Source: VAZQ01 sp040510075 (GTDB lineage: Bacteria > Pseudomonadota > Alphaproteobacteria > Rhizobiales > Xanthobacteraceae). From it: a stretch of 6,873 bases of DNA. The stretch covers positions 1-6,873 of the forward strand of contig JBEVJT010000083.1 in NCBI GenBank assembly GCA_040510075.1. Reading direction: 5' to 3'. Shown here piece by piece: positions 1 to 6,202 of the stretch. A program made the translations under genes and the position numbers. How positions within the stretch are numbered: the stretch's first letter is position 1; each line of letters opens with the position of its first letter. The notes under the pieces were generated by a model that made no database searches, was not told where the DNA came from, and was given only the letters and a program-made list of their open reading frames with translations.

Positions 1-500
1 GCGCCGAATTCGGCATCGTCCGCGGCGGACAGAAATTTGCCGGCCTGCTTGTGTTTGCAAGTGACGTGGCGGCCCTCGGCTTGCCGACGGCGCAGGGCCT
101 CACCCTGACGGAAACCTGGTACTGGGACGCAAACGACAACAACCAGGCCTGGACCAAACGCTGGCAACAAGAGCGTCCGAATAAAGTCCCCACCATGGTT
201 CAGGCGGGCGTCTATTCCGGCATCACGCACTATCTGAAGGCAGCGACCGCGCTCAACGGCGCTGCCGATGGCAAGGCGGTCGTAGCGAAGATGAAGGAAA
301 CGCCCACGGACGATCCGCTCTTCGGCAAAGGCACCATTCGCGCTGACGGGCGCAAGATTCATGATGCGTATCTCTACGAGGCGAAGCCGCCCGCCGAATC
401 GAAGTATACCGGTGACCTTTACAAGCTGCGCGCCACGATTCCTGCGGCGGAAGCTTTCCGTCCTGAGAAAGAAGGCGGATGCCCGCTGGTAAGCGGGTGA
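1..500 (+). CDS. ABC importer periplasmic substrate-binding protein, Liv/HAAT type, C-terminal part (5' truncated by window)
   Basis: The reading frame is open from the left edge (first full codon at 3) to TGA at 498-500, giving about 165 C-terminal residues of a protein family usually near 400 residues. It matches the periplasmic binding proteins of branched-chain amino acid and amide importers (Peripla_BP_6-like). Visible signs are the ETWYWDANDNNQAWTKRW stretch, the NKVPTMVQAGVYSGITHYLKA helix region, the DDPLFGKGTIRADGRKIHD strand region, and a CPLV tail that is common in rhizobial members. The protein would capture a ligand in the periplasm and deliver it to the LivH/LivM channel encoded just downstream. 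The ligand cannot be read from this fragment: branched-chain amino acids, amides, urea or aromatic compounds are all possible in this family. The signal peptide and start lie outside the window. The family call is firm and the substrate is not. Confidence 0.9.
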   Translation, partial: AEFGIVRGGQKFAGLLVFASDVAALGLPTAQGLTLTETWYWDANDNNQAWTKRWQQERPNKVPTMVQAGVYSGITHYLKAATALNGAADGKAVVAKMKETPTDDPLFGKGTIRADGRKIHDAYLYEAKPPAESKYTGDLYKLRATIPAAEAFRPEKEGGCPLVSG

Positions 501-649
501 TCTAACCTGTGAAGTCGCACTTAATCCTGAGTGTGGAGTACCGATCGGCTCCGCAGAGCGAAGCCGATCGGCGCGGACTCAACGCTTGCCTCACCTCTGC
601 CTGTTGCGGCAGCAGGAAGCCGTGCGCGGCGCGGGTGCGGTAGCGCGTC
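501..649 (+). other. Intercistronic region between binding-protein gene and livH
   Basis: This 149-base gap holds no convincing gene. Its main feature is the inverted repeat at 541-571. No good promoter was recognised. An AGGAAG at 613-618 is too far (about 31 bases) from the livH ATG to serve as its Shine-Dalgarno, and the bases directly before the ATG are a weak match to one. The layout fits an operon in which the binding protein is made in excess over the membrane subunits. Confidence 0.5.
541..571 (+). promoter_or_regulatory. Strong intercistronic hairpin (mRNA stabiliser or attenuator candidate)
   Basis: The arms CCGATCGGCT (541-550) and AGCCGATCGG (562-571) are perfect 10-base reverse complements. 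Inside, after a C/A mismatch, CGC (552-554) can pair with GCG (558-560) around an AGA loop. No T tract follows, so it is not a classical intrinsic terminator. A stem at this place, right after a binding-protein gene and before the permeases, is known in other importer operons to protect the upstream mRNA or reduce downstream expression. That role here is inference. Each arm also contains the self-complementary CCGATCGG, so a DNA-binding site is an alternative. Confidence 0.55.
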
Positions 650-1534
650 ATGTTCGAAATTTTCGGCGTTCCTTCGCAGGCACTGTTTGGGCAGCTGCTC
701 ATCGGCCTGATCAATGGCTCGTTTTATGCGCTGCTCAGTCTGGGGCTTGCCGTCATTTTTGGCATGCTCAACATCATCAATTTCACCCATGGCGCCCAGT
801 ATATGCTGGGCGCATTCGTCGCATTCTTTCTGCTGCAACATGGGCTGGGCTATTGGTGGGCGCTCGTGCTGTCACCGCTGGCGGTCGGCATAATCGGCGT
901 GCTGATCGAGCGGCTTTTCCTGCAGTGGCTTTACAAGCTTGACCACCTTTACGGTCTGCTGCTCACGTTTGGGCTTGCCCTCATTATCGAGGGCATGTTT
1001 CGCAATTTCTTCGGCTCATCGGGCCTGCCCTATTCGGTGCCGTCAGAACTGCAGGGTGGTCAGAACCTTGGCTTCATGTTCTTGCCCAACTATCGCGCCT
1101 GGGTGGTGGTGTTTTCATTGTTCGTATGCCTTGGCACATGGTTCGTGATCGAGTGGACGAAGCTCGGCTCTTATTTACGGGCCGCCACCGAGAACCCGAT
1201 GCTAGTGCGCGCCTTCGGCATCAACGTACCGCGCATGATCACATTGACCTACGGCTTTGGCGTCGCGCTTGCCGCGCTCGCCGGCGTAATGGCCGCGCCG
1301 ATCTACAACGTCAGCCCACAAATGGGCAGCAATCTGATTATTGTGGTGTTCGCCGTGGTGGTCATCGGCGGCATGGGCTCGATTATGGGGGCGATTGTCA
1401 CGGGCTTCGGTCTGGGCGTGATCGAAGGCCTGACCAAAGTCTTCTTCCCGGAAGCGTCCAACACCGTAATCTTCATCGTCATGGCAATCGTACTGTTGAT
1501 CAGGCCAGCGGGCTTGTTCGGAAGGGCGGCGTAG
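650..1534 (+). CDS. livH: Branched-chain amino acid-type ABC transporter permease LivH
   Basis: A 294-residue integral inner-membrane permease of the Liv (HAAT) family, of normal length. It forms the translocation channel together with LivM. The N-terminus has the typical LINGSFYALLSLGLAVIFG and NIINFTHGAQYMLGAF stretches (residues about 20-56). About eight hydrophobic segments follow through residue 288. The cytoplasmic coupling loop that contacts the ATPase subunits is at residues 172-192 (LGSYLRAATENPMLVRAFGIN region), and the conserved GGMGSIMGAIVTG glycine-rich stretch is at about 240-252. ATG 650 is the first possible start, because the frame has a TAG at 641-643 with no start codon between. 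The Shine-Dalgarno is weak. The gene lies 149 bases after the binding-protein gene and one base before livM. Family assignment is secure and transported substrate is not. Confidence 0.95.
   Translation: MFEIFGVPSQALFGQLLIGLINGSFYALLSLGLAVIFGMLNIINFTHGAQYMLGAFVAFFLLQHGLGYWWALVLSPLAVGIIGVLIERLFLQWLYKLDHLYGLLLTFGLALIIEGMFRNFFGSSGLPYSVPSELQGGQNLGFMFLPNYRAWVVVFSLFVCLGTWFVIEWTKLGSYLRAATENPMLVRAFGINVPRMITLTYGFGVALAALAGVMAAPIYNVSPQMGSNLIIVVFAVVVIGGMGSIMGAIVTGFGLGVIEGLTKVFFPEASNTVIFIVMAIVLLIRPAGLFGRAA
1520..1526 (+). promoter_or_regulatory. Shine-Dalgarno for livM
   Basis: GGAAGGG lies inside the last codons of livH, nine bases before the GTG at 1536. It is the main support for that non-ATG start. 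Confidence 0.6.
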
Positions 1535-1535
1535 C

Positions 1536-2492
1536 GTGCAACGTGCCGCAACCTTGGCGCGGACCTCAACGTCCCGTGCCGAGTTCGTCACATTCGCCCT
1601 GATGCTTGTGGCGCTCGTTGTGGCGCCGATCTTCGTTTACCCCGTCGTGCTGATGAAAGGGCTTTGTTTTGCGCTGTTTGCCTGCGCGTTCAACTTGCTG
1701 ATCGGCTATGTCGGGCTTCTTTCCTTCGGGCATGCTCTGTTTTTTGGCTGGGCGAGCTATGTCTGCGCGCACGCGGCCAAAGTATGGGGCCTACCTCCCG
1801 AGCTCGCCATCCTGTGCGGGACGGCAGTTGCTGCCCTGTTCGGCACGATTGTAGGTGCCCTCGCGATCCGCCGCCAAGGCATCTATTTCGCCATGATCAC
1901 GCTCGCGCTTGCGCAAATGATGTATTTCTTCGCCGTGCAGGCTCCTTTCACGCACGGCGAGGACGGCATTCAGGCCGTGCCGCGCGGAAAATTGCTTGGC
2001 CTCGTCGATCTCGCCAATAATTTCAACATGTACGTCGTCGTGCTGATCATCTTTGTTGCCTGCTTTCTATTGATCTACCGCATCATCAACTCGCCGTTTG
2101 GCGAAGTGCTCAAGGCCATACGCGAGAACGAGCCGCGCGCCATCTCGCTCGGCTACAAGACAGATCGCTACAAACTTCTCGCCTTCATCCTGTCCGCTAC
2201 CTTCGCAGGCCTAGCCGGATCAACCAAGGCGCTCGTCTTTCAGTTGGCCTCCTTGACCGATGTTGATTGGCCGATGTCCGGTGAGGTCATTCTGATGACC
2301 CTCGTCGGCGGGCTAGGGACGCTGTTCGGGCCGGTCGCCGGGGCCTTTTTCATGGTGACGCTCGAAAACTTCCTGACCACCATCGGTCAATGGGTTTTCG
2401 TCGTCCAAGGCGTGATCTTCGTGTTCTGTGTGCTTATTTTACGGCGCGGCATCGTCGGGGAACTGGCCCGGGCGCTGCGCACACGCCTTTAA
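1536..2492 (+). CDS. livM: Branched-chain amino acid-type ABC transporter permease LivM
   Basis: A 318-residue multi-spanning inner-membrane protein that pairs with LivH. Hydrophobic segments run from about residue 18 to 303. Family hallmarks are FNLLIGYVGLLSFGHALFFG (residues 52-71), the IYFAMITLALAQMMYF segment (116-131), the cytoplasmic ATPase-contact loop FGEVLKAIRENEPRAISLGY (188-207), and LVGGLGTLFGPVAGA (256-270). GTG 1536 was chosen as start because GGAAGGG at 1520-1526 sits nine bases upstream, and the resulting N-terminus has the family's usual short polar leader. The start is one base after the livH TAG, so the genes are likely translationally coupled. The expected ATPase genes do not follow: the next gene, on the opposite strand, is unrelated. 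Confidence 0.95.
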   Translation: MQRAATLARTSTSRAEFVTFALMLVALVVAPIFVYPVVLMKGLCFALFACAFNLLIGYVGLLSFGHALFFGWASYVCAHAAKVWGLPPELAILCGTAVAALFGTIVGALAIRRQGIYFAMITLALAQMMYFFAVQAPFTHGEDGIQAVPRGKLLGLVDLANNFNMYVVVLIIFVACFLLIYRIINSPFGEVLKAIRENEPRAISLGYKTDRYKLLAFILSATFAGLAGSTKALVFQLASLTDVDWPMSGEVILMTLVGGLGTLFGPVAGAFFMVTLENFLTTIGQWVFVVQGVIFVFCVLILRRGIVGELARALRTRL

Positions 2493-2526
2493 CTGCGCCC
2501 GCACTGCCAATAACCGCTAAGTGAGC

Positions 2527-2571
2527 CGACGCGCTTTTCGGAACCCTCATCGGTAAGCTGTCGCATTTTTT
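2527..2571 (+). terminator. Imperfect hairpin plus T6, possible intrinsic terminator of the liv operon
   Basis: CGAC 2527-2530 pairs with GTCG 2560-2563. After a GC/T internal loop, GCTT 2533-2536 pairs with AAGC 2555-2558. A further weak inner stem (about 2538-2541 with 2550-2553) is possible. Two bases after the stem is TTTTTT at 2566-2571. The order (stem then T tract) suits + strand transcription ending after livM. The stem is interrupted and not very GC-rich, so the call is tentative. The remainder of the 99-base convergent gap (2493-2591) shows no gene, and no T tract for the - strand gene was seen. Confidence 0.35.
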
Positions 2572-2591
2572 CGATGGTGGGAGGGATCGCC

Positions 2592-3443
2592 CTATCCTGC
2601 GCGGAACTGGGGCTCTGAAGCGGCGTGCGCGGCAAGGAGGTCGAAGTCCCCACGCAGGACAGCTTCGAGCTTGCCGGTGCGCCAACTTCCATCGGCACTA
2701 CGGACCAGCGGCGACGGCTCGCGCCGATATCGGCGGACGATCGTGCTCGGGCCGGCAGCATCGCGCAGCATTTTCACCAGGGCGCTGTGCATTTTTGGCT
2801 TTGGCAACTCCTCAATCGGCGGAATTGCGATGCGAACGCGCGCGGCTGCGCGGTTTAGGGCGCCGTTTGTCCCCGCAATTTCGAGAACATGCAGCCCGCA
2901 TTCTGCCGTCAGTACGCGATGCGCGCCGAAGCCGGTGACCAACAGGATGGGAGTTTCCTGATCTGGGGTATTTGCGAGTTCCTCGACCTGCATGTGACGC
3001 CCCTCGCACCAGCCACGATACATTTTCCAAAGTTCGCTGCACCAAGCGTGCAACTCGCCCGGCTCGCCTGAGAACATCCCCTGCGCGGCCCGCACTTCGA
3101 GCGCCACCTCGACGGGAGCGTCTTCGAAAACATCACGGATTCCATGCCTCAGAAGCCAGAGCTGCAGCGCAAGTCGCGCGACCAGTTCCCGCGAGTAATG
3201 TCCGGGCTGGCCCCGGTCGAGGCGCCGCCGCAGCGCGCGCGCGGTCTCGGTGGCTGCCGCGACACGGTCCATCAGCGCCAGGCGCGCGAGCGTCTGGTAG
3301 CGCTCCGACTTTTTCCAGAAGCTATCAACGGACATCTCGGCCGACAGCCCGCGTTTAAGCTCATCCCACTCTGCCGACGCCAAGGATTGCTCGACGTGTT
3401 TCAATTCGGCCGTGAGGGCTTCCGTTTCCGCACGAGTAGCGCT
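2592..3443 (-). other. RF2-like C-terminal region of the AAA+ protein (residues about 860-1142), GGQ domain absent
   Basis: By-eye alignment with bacterial RF2. The acidic/helical start with SAEMSVDSFWKKSERYQTL (893-911) corresponds to the RF2 segment ELEQPDVWNEPERAQAL. VEVALEVRAAQG (970-981) corresponds to the strand before the RF WAxMLxRMYxRW motif, which appears here as AWCSELWKMYRGW (992-1004). GAHRVLTAECGLHVLEI (1032-1048) corresponds to AYGWLRTETGVHRLV. The RF2 tripeptide SPF falls without gaps on AGT (1049-1051). After IPPIEELP (1066-1073) the ~100 residues that hold GGQ in RF2 are replaced by a short linker. TGKLEAVLRGDFD (1115-1127) then matches the RF2 C-terminal TGxxxAVLDGxLD. Homology is well supported by many spaced matches. 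Loss of stop-codon reading and peptidyl-tRNA hydrolysis is a direct consequence of the missing motifs. Confidence 0.8.
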
Positions 3444-6020
3444 CGCGGCCAGAATCATCGAGGCCAGGCTGGGTGAGTTCGCACGGCCCTCTTCTGGTTG
3501 AGTCGCCACAGCGAGTGCCGGCTCCGCGTCCGGATCGACGAAATCGGCGCGGATGCACCGGCCATCGCTGCGAAAAAACACAAACTGCTCGCCTTCCGGA
3601 AACCGGTGCTCGACAATGGTCTCGGCCAGGGGTGCCATTACATACTGGTCGATGGCGCGTTTGAGCGGCCGCGCTCCCATTTCCGGGGAAAACCCCTTCT
3701 CGAGCAGAAATTCCAAGGCCGAAGCCTCCCATTCGACCGCCCACGCCCGCTCTTTCAGACCGCGCCTGTCCAATACTTCCTTCAGCTCCTTGTCGAGGAT
3801 GACACGCATCAGATCTCGGGTGAGCGGCTTAAACACAATGATCTTGTCCAGTCTATTCTGGAATTCGGGCCTGTAGGTCTGGCTGATGGCGCGCATAACC
3901 TGTTCGCTTGTGAAAACATCCGGCGCCGACGCAAACCCGAAGGCGGCGGTCTGGTGGCTGGTCGCGCCGAGATTGCTGGTCATGATGATGAGGCAGTGCC
4001 GGAAGTCGGCGACCTGACCCATGGTATCGGTGAGGCGTCCGGCATCGAACACCTGCAGGAACAGATCCCAGATGCGCGGATGCGCCTTTTCAAACTCGTC
4101 GAGGAGCACCACCGAGAATGGCTGCTTGCGCACTCTCTGAATAAAGCTCTCGCTCTCTTCAGAGATCGAGCTTCCCAGCAGAGCTGGAATTGCATCTGCG
4201 CTCTGGAATTCACTCATATCGAGCCGGATCAGACGGTCAATCGATCCGAACAGGTATTCGGCCGTACCTTTGGCGAGCTCCGTTTTTCCCGTCCCGGTAG
4301 GGCCGGCAAACAGAAACACTCCTATCGGCCGGTTGGGGTCGGTGAGCCCGGCTTTGAGCATCGCGATGCGGTCGACAATGCTGCCGACGGCCTCCTGCTG
4401 CCCGATGACGCGGCGAGAGAAAAACTCCCGCACAGCCTGGAGGTCGAGGCGCTCTTGGTTGTCGAGGACCGCGATGGGAAGACCGGTCAGCTGCGATACC
4501 GTATTCAGAATGTCACGCGGCCTAAATGTCGTTTGCTCATCACTGCGCGCAGCAGTGAGCTTGATGATATGCAGTACCGCACCGGGGAAACTACTCGAGC
4601 CAAGGTATTGGCGCGCACATGCGAGCGCTGTTTCCGCACAGACGGGATCGAACTCCTGAACGTTCGTAAGTCTCAGCTCGTCAAGCAGCTCGCGCGCCAA
4701 CGTGAGCGTACCTGCTTCATTTGCGGCCTCGAGCTGAATCGCTTCCAAGAGGCCGCGCAGCGCCGGCCGAACCTGAAAAAGACGCGCCGCGGCGGTCGGG
4801 CTCGCCTCGGTCCAAATCACGATGCGCCCGGAGGAGATTGCAGGGAGTATTTGATCGAGAATGCTTGCGCTTTGCCCTTGATGCGTGCCGCTCCGCGCGA
4901 ACTGCAGCAGATCAGGAATGTACCAGACGAGTTTCTTGACAACGGTAATTTCCTGTGTGGCCTGGCGAATGCGTCCCTCGAGCTGCCCGAACCATATCTG
5001 CCCCGCCATAAGATCCGCGCCGCTCGACTCGAATACGTTCCAGCCCTCCTCGCGCAGCCGGCCCGCGAGTACCCGCAGGAAAGCGGTCTTGCCCACGAGA
5101 GGCTCTCCCGTAAGCAGGAGCGATCGCGGCACGCTCTGCCGCAGCGTTGACGTTGCCGCTGATAGGGACTGTTGCCAGGCCTCGGGCTCGATCAGGATTT
5201 CCTTCTCGCGCGTCTCGGACCAGAAACGGCCGAATGTAGCGAGAAAAGCGCTGTCAACGTGCGCCTGCTGGAGCTCATCGAGTTGCGAGATCAGGATAGA
5301 CGCGAAAGGATGATTAACCCGCTCCAGGAATGCGCGAATGGGCGCAGGAGGCGATGCAAACGACATTTGCAGCGCATGACCAAAGGACGCGGCATCTCCG
5401 AGCGCGGAGCACCGCGCGAAATAGTCACGGAAGATAAGCGGCAAAATCGGATTCTCACGCCACCAATCCTTGGCCAACACTGCCGGAACCCCGGCAGCCG
5501 GCCTTGGATCGGCAGTCAGAAAAAACTCCAGGGCATAGTACATTGTCCACACAGCCATGCGGTCGATATGGGCAAGGACCTGATCCACCGCCGGAGCTTT
5601 GTCGTTGCGTTCGGCCAAAGCCGCGAGCGCGACGCAGGCAAGCATCCAATTTGCTCCGAGCGCGTACTGCATGACCGTTTCCAATGGTGTCGCAGCATCG
5701 GCCAGGAGAACTACCCCATGCTTGAATTCTGGATGCTGACGCAACTCGCTTGGATGTGCCGAGTTGGCGGCAAAAGGTGCGAATGCGTTTTCGATTTGAT
5801 GCAGTGCGGCCGCGATGGGCAGTGGTTCGCGCGGCCCGATGATCTCCGGGACCGTAACCTGCTGAGGCGTCTCGCTCGCGGGAGCCGGCGCTGCCTGGGA
5901 TTCGCTCGCGGTCTGCTTGCGCTGGCGCTTCGCCTTGATCAGACGAACGAGCAGAAAGATGCCGATAATGATAAGCGGGATATATTCCAAAGTCGCCTTC
6001 AGCAAGTCTGGCGCGAGCAT
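2592..6020 (-). CDS. Membrane-anchored ClpA/ClpB-like double AAA+ ATPase with C-terminal GGQ-less RF2-like domain
   Basis: 1142 residues. Start: ATG 6018-6020, with in-frame TGA at 6054-6056 and no other start codon between. Seen in order: a hydrophobic helix at residues 13-27 followed by a basic stretch (RLIKAKRQRK), suggesting a single anchor with the rest in the cytoplasm; a proline/alanine linker; an unrecognised helical region 65-295; AAA+ module 1 with Walker A GEPLVGKT (305-312) but YIPDLL where FIDEL is expected (367-372); no ClpB middle coiled-coil domain; AAA+ module 2 with Walker A GPTGTGKT (573-580), Walker B VVLLDEFEKAH (637-647), sensor 1 TSN (681-683), Arg finger in EFQNRLD (719-725) and sensor 2 GARPLKR (782-788); D2 small domain to about 830; then residues about 860-1142 resembling RF2 without its GGQ domain. 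HSP100 proteins unfold or disaggregate proteins using ATP; here module 2 should be the motor. The substrate, the partner and the role of the RF2-like part are unknown; a ribosome link is inference. No ClpN repeat domain was recognised. Confidence 0.9.
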   Translation of the reverse strand: MLAPDLLKATLEYIPLIIIGIFLLVRLIKAKRQRKQTASESQAAPAPASETPQQVTVPEIIGPREPLPIAAALHQIENAFAPFAANSAHPSELRQHPEFKHGVVLLADAATPLETVMQYALGANWMLACVALAALAERNDKAPAVDQVLAHIDRMAVWTMYYALEFFLTADPRPAAGVPAVLAKDWWRENPILPLIFRDYFARCSALGDAASFGHALQMSFASPPAPIRAFLERVNHPFASILISQLDELQQAHVDSAFLATFGRFWSETREKEILIEPEAWQQSLSAATSTLRQSVPRSLLLTGEPLVGKTAFLRVLAGRLREEGWNVFESSGADLMAGQIWFGQLEGRIRQATQEITVVKKLVWYIPDLLQFARSGTHQGQSASILDQILPAISSGRIVIWTEASPTAAARLFQVRPALRGLLEAIQLEAANEAGTLTLARELLDELRLTNVQEFDPVCAETALACARQYLGSSSFPGAVLHIIKLTAARSDEQTTFRPRDILNTVSQLTGLPIAVLDNQERLDLQAVREFFSRRVIGQQEAVGSIVDRIAMLKAGLTDPNRPIGVFLFAGPTGTGKTELAKGTAEYLFGSIDRLIRLDMSEFQSADAIPALLGSSISEESESFIQRVRKQPFSVVLLDEFEKAHPRIWDLFLQVFDAGRLTDTMGQVADFRHCLIIMTSNLGATSHQTAAFGFASAPDVFTSEQVMRAISQTYRPEFQNRLDKIIVFKPLTRDLMRVILDKELKEVLDRRGLKERAWAVEWEASALEFLLEKGFSPEMGARPLKRAIDQYVMAPLAETIVEHRFPEGEQFVFFRSDGRCIRADFVDPDAEPALAVATQPEEGRANSPSLASMILAASATRAETEALTAELKHVEQSLASAEWDELKRGLSAEMSVDSFWKKSERYQTLARLALMDRVAAATETARALRRRLDRGQPGHYSRELVARLALQLWLLRHGIRDVFEDAPVEVALEVRAAQGMFSGEPGELHAWCSELWKMYRGWCEGRHMQVEELANTPDQETPILLVTGFGAHRVLTAECGLHVLEIAGTNGALNRAAARVRIAIPPIEELPKPKMHSALVKMLRDAAGPSTIVRRYRREPSPLVRSADGSWRTGKLEAVLRGDFDLLAAHAASEPQFRAG
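5931..5984 (-). other. N-terminal membrane anchor of the AAA+ protein (residues 13-30)
   Basis: About 13-15 hydrophobic residues (YIPLIIIGIFLLV) are followed at once by Arg/Lys-rich RLIKAKRQRK. This is a single-span anchor with the short N-terminus outside and the AAA+ machine in the cytoplasm by the positive-inside rule. No signal peptidase site follows. The hydrophobic stretch is on the short side, so a peripheral association cannot be excluded. Confidence 0.7.
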
Positions 6021-6202
6021 CTGCGCAACAGTGGCGAGTTCGCCTGACCGCTGTCAACGGCGGGTCGAGTCCCGCTTCTGTCCGCAGCGTCAGGATTGTG
6101 GCGGCCTCGCGACCAGCGGTTCACAGGCATGCCGAAAATAGCAATCTCTCGGTCGGCAGCTGTGCTAGAGTGTCCTTCAGCCGGGCTATGGGAGTGTGCG
6201 TT
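6021..6202. promoter_or_regulatory. Divergent intergenic region between the AAA+ gene and the coiled-coil protein gene
   Basis: These 182 bases must hold the promoters for both directions. On the - strand a perfect TTGACA is at 6057-6052, but the bases 16-18 further on are a poor -10 match, and such a promoter would start the transcript almost at the AAA+ ATG. On the + strand TGCTAGAGT (6163-6171) resembles an extended -10 without a clear -35. A hairpin with 5-base arms GCGGG/CCCGC spans 6060-6075. None of these is strong evidence on its own. Confidence 0.4.
6190..6194 (+). promoter_or_regulatory. Shine-Dalgarno deciding the start at 6203
   Basis: GGGAG eight bases before ATG 6203. Upstream in-frame start candidates, including one at 6098, have no comparable site, and the residues they would add look non-coding. 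Confidence 0.6.

Noticed and set aside
586..942. A + strand open frame overlapping the start of livH
   Set aside because: It overlaps livH in another frame and shows only Ala/Arg-rich sequence; livH is an unmistakable family member.
2489..2591. A - strand frame reading through the convergent gap as a possible gene remnant
   Set aside because: The stretch is too short, has no motif I recognise, and overlaps the 3' end of the AAA+ gene in another frame.
4397..4405. GQQ at residues 540-542 of the AAA+ protein as a possible GGQ-like motif
   Set aside because: It belongs to the VIGQQEAV stretch that begins the second AAA+ module in all ClpA/ClpB proteins and is unrelated to release-factor GGQ.
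3498..5150. A long + strand open frame (550 codons) opposite the AAA+ gene
   Set aside because: It is fully antisense to the conserved AAA+ modules, is rich in Arg/Glu/Gln without any recognisable domain, and such mirror frames are common opposite GC-rich genes.
5172..6047. A second + strand open frame (291 codons) opposite the N-terminal part of the AAA+ gene
   Set aside because: Its translation is low in hydrophobic order, shows no family motif, and lies opposite a gene with clear domain content downstream in the same frame.
6098..6202. A 35-residue N-terminal extension of the coiled-coil protein from an upstream start
   Set aside because: No ribosome site at 6098 and the added residues look like translated intergenic DNA; GGGAG is correctly spaced for ATG 6203.
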